From Planctomycetaceae bacterium (GTDB taxonomy: Bacteria; Planctomycetota; Planctomycetia; Pirellulales; Pirellulaceae): DNA of 40,414 nucleotides. The DNA lies in contig SYJV01000453.1 in assembly GCA_005798335.1 (NCBI GenBank), positions 1-40,414 on the forward strand, written 5' to 3'. A model generated the notes under the pieces. That model had not been told where the DNA came from. It saw only the letters and a program-made list of their open reading frames with translations, and did no database searches. This document shows, one piece after another, positions 35,077 to 40,414 of the stretch (positions within the stretch are counted from its first letter, which is position 1; every line of letters starts with the position of its first letter). A program made the translations under genes and the position numbers.

Positions 35077-36660
35077 ATGACTCAAACGGTCTCCGGATCT
35101 AATACCAACCAGCGACAGATGCGCGGAGTGGACTCGTTTGCCACCGGTGTGGTCGCAATTCTACTGGCCAGTGTACTGCAACGTGTTCTCGGATTGGGTA
35201 GAAACCTGGGTTTCTGTACATTTCTGTCCGACGATGAACTTGGGAAGTGGGCGCTGGCCAACGGTTTCTTCGTCATTGCTGCGCCTATTGTGGCTTTGGG
35301 ATTGCCCGGTTCGTTCGGAAAATTTGTCGAACATTTTCGTCAGCAAGGTTGCCTTGGCCAATACATTCGTCGGGTAATTTTCGTTTGTACGCTGGCGATA
35401 GTTGCTTTCGTTCTGGTCATGGTCGCGGTTCCGCAGTGGATGTCGCGGTTCCTGTATGGCGAGCTGACAGAATTCAGCGTTATTTTTTGGACCGCGATTA
35501 CGTTGGCAACAGTAACCGGGTTCAACATCGTCTATGAATTGGTAATTTCGCTGAGGCTGGTGCGCGTCAGTTCGGTGATGCAATTTCTCAATGTCGCGGT
35601 ATTCGCGCTGGTGGGCGTGCTGGCGATTTGGCACTTCGAAACTTGGGTGGTGTTGCTTCCCAGCTATGCGATTGCCTGCACCGTGGCAACGATCCCGGGA
35701 ATCTGGAGTCTGAGTATCAATGCGAGGGACGTATTCCAGACGTCAGCTCCGATGCCCGTAAGGCGAATGTGGTCGCGCATCGCTTCGTTCGCGATTATGT
35801 TGTGGTTGGCTAATTTGTTGTCGAATTTGTTCGAACTCAGCGACCGATACATGTTGCTGCACTTATGTCACGGAGGGCAAGAGCAGGGGCAAAGTTTAGT
35901 TGGACAATTTTATTGCGGCAGGATTATTCCGAATCTATTGGCTGGGTTGGCCTTGGTGTTTTTCAGCATGATCCTGCCGTATCTGAGCCTGGATTGGGAA
36001 GACAAGCGATTCGAGAGCATTCGGCGTCGCATGAATAACGTCCTGACCACTATGGCGATAGCCTTCACAGGCGGATCTGCGCTGGCTCTTGCGGCAGCGC
36101 CTTTGTTATTTCAATGGGGGCTAGGTGGCCGATTCTCGCAAGGCGAGTCGATTCTGGCACTATCATTAGTTCAGACGATTTGGGGCAGTATCAGTCTGAT
36201 TGCGTCGGCGTACTTGATGTGTGCAGAGAAGGGGCGCCAGAACACACTGTTGTTAGCGGCTGCAGTGGTTCTCAACATCGTGCTAAACTGGCCACTGATC
36301 TATTACTTCGATCTATTTGGATCGGTAGTGGCTACCGCCATTGCCAACTTGCTACTCATGCTAGCAACCATGTGGCGAGTGCATCGTGAAGGTTGCCAGT
36401 TAGGCGCTCGCACACTGGCATTGTGCTTGGCGCCAATCATTCTTGTCACAGGTGCCGGATGTTCGTTGGCTTGCCTACTAATCTTAACCGTGCTTGCCGG
36501 CAGAACAAACTGGGTTCTTTCGAGCGACGACCGCAAATGGCTAGATGGTGAAATCACTCCCAGATTGCGAGCCTGGAAATTACCAATCGAGTCGCTGTGG
36601 CCCAGAACCAGCCCTATCCAATTCAAGCTCGACGCGCAAGCGAGTGCGTGCCAGGATTGA
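35077..36660 (+). CDS. Polysaccharide/lipid-linked oligosaccharide flippase-like membrane protein (MOP superfamily)
   Basis: 527 residues, mostly hydrophobic, with about 12-14 predicted transmembrane helices. The pattern resembles the oligosaccharide-flippase (Wzx) and MurJ groups of the MOP superfamily: an N-terminal amphipathic start, ATGVVAILLASVLQRVLGLGRNLGF, then long hydrophobic helices to about residue 470, and a polar C-terminal tail. It probably moves a lipid-linked sugar across the inner membrane; which sugar is unknown. The ATG at 35077 has no strong ribosome-binding site. It follows the dgcA-like gene by 183 bases. A 12-bp hairpin spans its stop codon and may affect termination. 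Confidence 0.78.
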   Translation: MTQTVSGSNTNQRQMRGVDSFATGVVAILLASVLQRVLGLGRNLGFCTFLSDDELGKWALANGFFVIAAPIVALGLPGSFGKFVEHFRQQGCLGQYIRRVIFVCTLAIVAFVLVMVAVPQWMSRFLYGELTEFSVIFWTAITLATVTGFNIVYELVISLRLVRVSSVMQFLNVAVFALVGVLAIWHFETWVVLLPSYAIACTVATIPGIWSLSINARDVFQTSAPMPVRRMWSRIASFAIMLWLANLLSNLFELSDRYMLLHLCHGGQEQGQSLVGQFYCGRIIPNLLAGLALVFFSMILPYLSLDWEDKRFESIRRRMNNVLTTMAIAFTGGSALALAAAPLLFQWGLGGRFSQGESILALSLVQTIWGSISLIASAYLMCAEKGRQNTLLLAAAVVLNIVLNWPLIYYFDLFGSVVATAIANLLLMLATMWRVHREGCQLGARTLALCLAPIILVTGAGCSLACLLILTVLAGRTNWVLSSDDRKWLDGEITPRLRAWKLPIESLWPRTSPIQFKLDAQASACQD

Positions 36661-36672
36661 CGCACTCGCTTG
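36637..36672 (+). terminator. 12-bp hairpin across the flippase stop codon
   Basis: CAAGCGAGTGCG (36637-36648) is perfectly complementary to CGCACTCGCTTG (36661-36672). The loop of 12 bases contains the TGA stop (36658-36660). There is no T-tract after the stem on either strand, so it may be an mRNA-stabilising or Rho-aided hairpin between two convergent genes rather than a canonical terminator. Confidence 0.5.
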
Positions 36673-36717
36673 AGTGTCGGGCTGGCATTGGTAAGAACGC
36701 GCGAGTTTCATCAAATT

Positions 36718-37494
36718 TTATGTCGCTTTAGATTTACTGCGAGCTTCGCGTAAACCTCGACTGAGAATGTCTCTCAACATCGGCGAATAGTCTTCATATT
36801 TGGCAGAATCGGGAGCACCGGCAGAATATTGAAAAATCGCGTCGCGCGGTTTTGGACTCAGGGCTATCAGAGTACTGCTGACGGTGCCATAGTCACTGCC
36901 GCGAACGATCATCGTGGCTCGCCCGTGCGGTGCTGGCGATCGAGCAAAAACTTTGCTGGCGACGGCCAAAAACTTTACTGGCGAATCGAGCATCTGGAGC
37001 GTTAACAGACGATGAGCCAATCTGACTCGTTCGTCGGTCGGATCGTTGACGTTTTGGCTGCCAATAATATTCAGCCCTTCTTCCAGCGGCAGTACTTCTT
37101 GGTCTTGGTCGCTGTGTACGACCCAACCACTCTCCGCGTCACACACGATCATGTTCAAGCCTTCGTAACGATGGCTGGTTAGCTCTTCCATGGCTTTATC
37201 AATGCCCTTGCGAGCGGACTGGGCACGCAGAATTTCACGCGCCAGCAATGAACGACTGCGCGTCCCAAACGGATCTGCATTGGATCGCCGACTGCATAAT
37301 CCAACGAACAAACCATGCTGGTTAACGCCTAACCAAGTTCCGCCAGCTCGTTGGTCGGAACCACACAGCACTCGCGGTTTACCTGATTGAATCGACGGTG
37401 ACGATGATGGCCTGTCGTAGTACTCCTCTCTATTTGCTGCAACAAGAATTGGGCTCTCTGGAACAAGGCGGTAGAGAACGGCCAATAAGCACAT
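36718..37494 (-). CDS. TANGO2/NRDE family protein
   Basis: 258 residues. The N-terminus MCLLAVLYRL keeps the Cys2 and hydrophobic strand typical of TANGO2 proteins, and AANREEYYDRP (about 19-29) is the NRDE motif with Glu for Asp. GGTWLGVNQHGLFVGL, SRRS and SLPLEEGLNIIGSQNVNDPTDERV-like segments match the family order. The exact molecular role in bacteria is not settled; relatives are linked to haem transport or lipid metabolism, but I infer nothing specific here. It lies 58 bases after the flippase stop, convergent with it, and about 230 bases from lgt. Confidence 0.88.
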   Translation of the reverse strand: MCLLAVLYRLVPESPILVAANREEYYDRPSSSPSIQSGKPRVLCGSDQRAGGTWLGVNQHGLFVGLCSRRSNADPFGTRSRSLLAREILRAQSARKGIDKAMEELTSHRYEGLNMIVCDAESGWVVHSDQDQEVLPLEEGLNIIGSQNVNDPTDERVRLAHRLLTLQMLDSPVKFLAVASKVFARSPAPHGRATMIVRGSDYGTVSSTLIALSPKPRDAIFQYSAGAPDSAKYEDYSPMLRDILSRGLREARSKSKAT

Positions 37495-37723
37495 CGGTGG
37501 TGTTTCTTCTTTCGATTGGGATGAAATCGGTAGGTAGATGTTGTGAAGGTTGTCGCGGTCCCTGCGTCGACAATGTTATATCCAATCTACCGACCTTCGA
37601 CTTCGCGAAACACCCCCTAGTGGGCTGTAGCCACTGAGATTTCTTTGTCGATGATCGTCCCAGTTGCAGCAACATGTTAAGCTGCCGAAACCTGAGAGTT
37701 TTTGCTAGTTATGCGGGTTTTGT

Positions 37724-39004
37724 TTACAAGTTCATAACAGCGGGCCACCGCCAAACTCGGAGAGGGGGTTGGCGCATTAGTAGAGCTAATGTGAACGCAG
37801 CCATGACACCACTTACAATGGCGATCCACTGCGCAATTGTCAACGAAGTTCCGAACTGTCCACCTTCATCGCTACGAATTAGCTCAAGCAAGAATCGCGA
37901 GCAGGCATACAGTATCACAGCAACCAAGAATGCCGTACCGTCGCGTTTAATTAGCGGCTGTAGACACCAAATCAGCAGGCACAAAAGGCCAGCATTGATC
38001 GTGGAGTAGATTTGGGAGGGATGAACTGGTAATCCGTAGGCAGGCAAGTCGTGGGGAGCGAGGCGATGTGTCTGCCGGTTGATCGAAACAACGGCTTCGA
38101 TCGCTGGAGTGCGCGCGGGATCTTCGTCGATGCCTGGACGCAGGAGAACATCTTGAATGCCGTCGAGAGTGTCACCGGACTGAGTGTTCCATTTTTTCGC
38201 GGCAATGCTGTCCGGCTGCACAGCGATGATCCGATCACGAGGTGGTTTTTTTTCGATAGCTAAGCCAAGCAATCGCCCATCGTACAATTGCTGTCTGTAC
38301 GGCTCGCTCCCCTGCGGAAATTGAATCCCCGGCAAATCGGCCGTACAAACTCCGCCGAAACAACATCCGTTTAGCAGACACCCAATACGTCCAAACGCCA
38401 GGCCCAATAAGAAACCTGGCGCGATCAAATCGCCCACGGCCGCCACTGGGTGGACATGTCGCCAACAAAACCAAATCCCCACAACGATTCCACCAATCAT
38501 ACCGCCGTAGATCACCAAACCACCTTCGGTCAGTTTGACAATCTCAATCAAACAGTCCTTTAAAGGCAAGCCAGCGAAAGCGGATTCCCACTTTTGAATT
38601 ACATAAAATGCTCGCGCGCCGATCACTCCACCGATCATCATAGAAAAACCAAGACTGATGATTACATCCGCTGACAAGCCTACTTGTTTACCGCGCTGAA
38701 TGGTTATTGCGATGCCTGCGAGCAATCCCAGCAAGACCATGACTCCATAGCCGCGAATAGGCAAGCCAATTACTGATCCATCCGGCCACTTTTGTTCAAT
38801 CTGCGGCAAAACAAAAGCAATCAACCCGGCAGCGACCAAATAGAATGGTAGCGCACTAAAGATTTCCGCTGTGGGATTGTTTTTCCACAAACACCAAATG
38901 ACCCAAACAACCAGCGCGGCCAACAGCCCCAGCAAGGCCCATCCAAAACCGAGAATTGGCAGCCCTGCAATTTCGTGTGGAATATAGAACAAAGTACTGC
39001 GCAT
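37724..39004 (-). CDS. lgt: Prolipoprotein diacylglyceryl transferase with PDZ-like insertion
   Basis: Transfers a diacylglyceryl group to the lipobox cysteine of prolipoproteins at the inner membrane. Family elements are LPIRGYGVMVLLGLLAG (about 81-97), GGVIGARAFYVIQKW (125-139), GGLVIYGGMIGG (161-172, Tyr where E. coli Lgt has His103), GRIGCLLNGCCFGG (205-218) with the conserved Arg206 and Asn212, HPSQIYS (328-334) and RFLLELIRSDE (370-380). Two departures: about 75 extra N-terminal residues with two hydrophobic helices, and an insertion of roughly 105 residues (221-325) between the signature and HPSQIY that includes a PDZ-like segment (about 257-290, RIIAVQPDSIAAKKW...GDTLDGI). I use the ATG at 39002-39004, giving 426 residues; the ATG at 39035-39037 is possible. 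Confidence 0.92.
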   Translation of the reverse strand: MRSTLFYIPHEIAGLPILGFGWALLGLLAALVVWVIWCLWKNNPTAEIFSALPFYLVAAGLIAFVLPQIEQKWPDGSVIGLPIRGYGVMVLLGLLAGIAITIQRGKQVGLSADVIISLGFSMMIGGVIGARAFYVIQKWESAFAGLPLKDCLIEIVKLTEGGLVIYGGMIGGIVVGIWFCWRHVHPVAAVGDLIAPGFLLGLAFGRIGCLLNGCCFGGVCTADLPGIQFPQGSEPYRQQLYDGRLLGLAIEKKPPRDRIIAVQPDSIAAKKWNTQSGDTLDGIQDVLLRPGIDEDPARTPAIEAVVSINRQTHRLAPHDLPAYGLPVHPSQIYSTINAGLLCLLIWCLQPLIKRDGTAFLVAVILYACSRFLLELIRSDEGGQFGTSLTIAQWIAIVSGVMAAFTLALLMRQPPLRVWRWPAVMNL

Positions 39005-39201
39005 GTTTTCAACCAAGGACAATGAAGCCAAGCACATTTAGGCCAAAGGCAACTTACCCAGCCGACTTTCCCTTATCAATACGAATTTCGCAAGCCCAAA
39101 GGTCCCACAAATCGCATCTTTTGCTGGATCGGTTATGATGATGTCAACCGGACTCAGTCAATTTTGTTGCCCAGTTGTTTTTGAATTGAAGGTTTTGTGC
39201 C

Positions 39202-40083
39202 ATGCGTTGGGAAGGTCGTCGAGAAAGCGAGAATGTTGAAGATCGCCGTCACATGCGAGCTGGTCCGATGATCGCTGGCGGCGGTGGAATTGTGACGTTA
39301 ATCATCATCGTCGCAGCGATGGTGTTGGGAATAAACCCGCAACAATTCATGGCCAATTTGCCGCAGGGAGTGCCCAACGATCCCGCTGCACAGGTTGAAG
39401 CTCCTCCGGAGGACGACGAACAGACGAAACAGCTCAAGAGTTTCGTTTCAGTAGTTCTGGCTGATACCGAAGATGTTTGGAATGAGTTGTTTCGCGCTCA
39501 AGTTGGCAAACCCTACCAAGAGCCGAAGTTGGTGTTGTTCTCCGACAGCGTCAATTCCGCTTGCGGTCAAGCATCTGCGGCGGTAGGCCCGTTCTATTGT
39601 CCGGGTGACAGCAATGTATATTTGGACCTCACCTTCTTCGAAGAAATGCGTGCAAAATTCAAAGCTCCCGGCGACTTCGCCATGGCTTACGTTATCGCGC
39701 ATGAAGTCGGCCACCACGTACAGAATTTATTGGGGCTATCTATGGAGGTTCAGAAACAACAGCAACAAGCCAGCAAAGTCGAAGCCAACAATCTCAGTGT
39801 TCGACTGGAATTGCAAGCCGATTTTTTGGCGGGCGTATTTGCGCACCACGCTCAGCGAACCAAAGAGATAATGGAGCGAGGGGATATCGAAGAGGCTACC
39901 AACGCGGCTCAACAAATCGGCGACGACACATTGCAACGGCGCATGGGTGCCGGCCGCGTTCAGCCCGATGCATTCACGCACGGAAGTTCTGCTCAGCGCG
40001 TCCGCTGGTTTTCCAAAGGACTCAAAAGCGGTAACTTGGAAGAACTCAACCAGTTGTTCGAATTGCCATACGACAAGCTGTGA
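39202..40083 (+). CDS. Neutral zinc metallopeptidase, YpfJ/KPN_02809 family
   Basis: Membrane-anchored zinc metallopeptidase of 293 residues. A short polar N-terminus RWEGRRESENVEDRR, typical of the family, precedes one transmembrane helix (about 24-44). The catalytic site is HEVGHH (167-172, zinc His167 and His171, Glu168), with RLELQADFLAGVFAHHA (201-217) supplying the third ligand region. CGQASAAVGPFYCPGDSNVYLDLTFF (121-146), quoted in part here, is a strongly conserved family block; Cys121 and Cys133 could pair. The ATG at 39202 has GAAGG nine bases upstream. The substrate is not known. It is divergent from lgt with about 200 bases between. Confidence 0.93.
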   Translation: MRWEGRRESENVEDRRHMRAGPMIAGGGGIVTLIIIVAAMVLGINPQQFMANLPQGVPNDPAAQVEAPPEDDEQTKQLKSFVSVVLADTEDVWNELFRAQVGKPYQEPKLVLFSDSVNSACGQASAAVGPFYCPGDSNVYLDLTFFEEMRAKFKAPGDFAMAYVIAHEVGHHVQNLLGLSMEVQKQQQQASKVEANNLSVRLELQADFLAGVFAHHAQRTKEIMERGDIEEATNAAQQIGDDTLQRRMGAGRVQPDAFTHGSSAQRVRWFSKGLKSGNLEELNQLFELPYDKL

Positions 40084-40414
40084 GGCTGTTTGTAGAACAT
40101 CTCGTCCCGAATGTTTATTGGCCGGACTTACTATCCAATTTATCAACGGCTAATCGAGATTGCGCAACGGGGGCGGATTTCACTTGCGCCATGACAAAAT
40201 CATGGGTTCGACTCAAACGTACCATCGAACTATGAACGAGTTGTTCAACACTCTTGAGGCTCGACAGCGCTATCCCGGATTATTCACGGGTCGGAAAATT
40301 GGTAGTTGCGGGGTGAGTTTGGTGAGGATTGGAAGCGTGGAATTGATTCCGGTTGGCTATTAAATGGCGCGCGTCGGGACCTCCCCCTTTCCCCCAAGGC
40401 GTTGGCTGTTGCAT
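40084..40414. other. Gene-free right end of the window
   Basis: About 330 bases with no supported gene. A 67-codon frame at 40160-40363 begins at TTG without a ribosome-binding site or recognisable family and is rejected. The last bases carry a T/C-rich run (CCTCCCCCTTTCCCCC), and a short minus-strand frame from the last base ends after about 45 codons; neither can be interpreted without the flanking sequence. Confidence 0.4.

Noticed and set aside
40160-40363. Plus-strand 67-codon frame at the window end
   Set aside because: TTG start without a ribosome-binding site and no recognisable domain.
1-40414. CRISPR array, prophage, toxin-antitoxin or other defence cluster
   Set aside because: No regularly spaced repeats, integrase, transposase or paired small toxin-like genes were found.

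Overview
The window looks like chromosomal DNA of a planctomycete, probably close to Pirellulaceae. The call rests on gene content: a giant exported protein with the planctomycete cytochrome/DUF1549/DUF1553 domains followed by a DUF1501 gene, a PQQ-type propeller protein opening 'MDDWSH', an Lgt with an unusual architecture, and many Tat or Sec exported proteins. Genes are on both strands in short runs. I see no tRNA, rRNA, CRISPR array, intact insertion sequence or phage module.

Layout. 89-5091 (minus): argH, then an exported HEAT-type protein with a degenerate receiver-like domain, then a sigma-54 activator without a sensor domain. 5264-6112 (minus): a methyltransferase. 6281-14667: a likely carbohydrate-related set, comprising an FAD-dependent oxidoreductase (plus), a Tat-exported alpha/beta-hydrolase-like protein (minus), a TIM-barrel sugar isomerase/epimerase and a mannose-6-phosphate-isomerase-like cupin (minus), and a DUF4432 mutarotase-like gene (plus) whose stop overlaps the start of a GT-C membrane glycosyltransferase. 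16451-19582: a creatininase-family amidohydrolase (minus) and an exported prolyl oligopeptidase (plus). 19634-31726 (minus): a small unknown exported protein, an SDR dehydrogenase, a PQQ-like propeller protein with a methyltransferase-like N-terminal domain, a DUF1501 protein and the 1710-residue cytochrome/WD40/DUF1549/DUF1553 protein. 32282-36660 (plus): acpS, a DUF1611 + enolase-superfamily pair resembling DgcN-DgcA of D-glutamate catabolism, and a lipid-linked oligosaccharide flippase-like protein. 36718-39004 (minus): a TANGO2/NRDE protein and lgt. 39202-40083 (plus): a YpfJ-type zinc metallopeptidase.

How genes may work together. DgcN-DgcA would turn D-glutamate into N-acetyl-L-glutamate, an arginine precursor. 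The DUF1501 and DUF1549/DUF1553 pair is the usual planctomycete surface-protein couple. The sugar isomerase, cupin, DUF4432 and SDR genes suggest uptake or turnover of an unidentified sugar.

The most unusual observations are the exported protein with a pseudo-receiver, the exported methyltransferase-like domain fused to a propeller, the hydrolase whose nucleophile position is Phe, the PDZ-like insertion in Lgt, the split DUF1553 domain, and the DgcN-DgcA pair. Several genes start with TTG or GTG, so start sites were chosen by Shine-Dalgarno position and in-frame stops.
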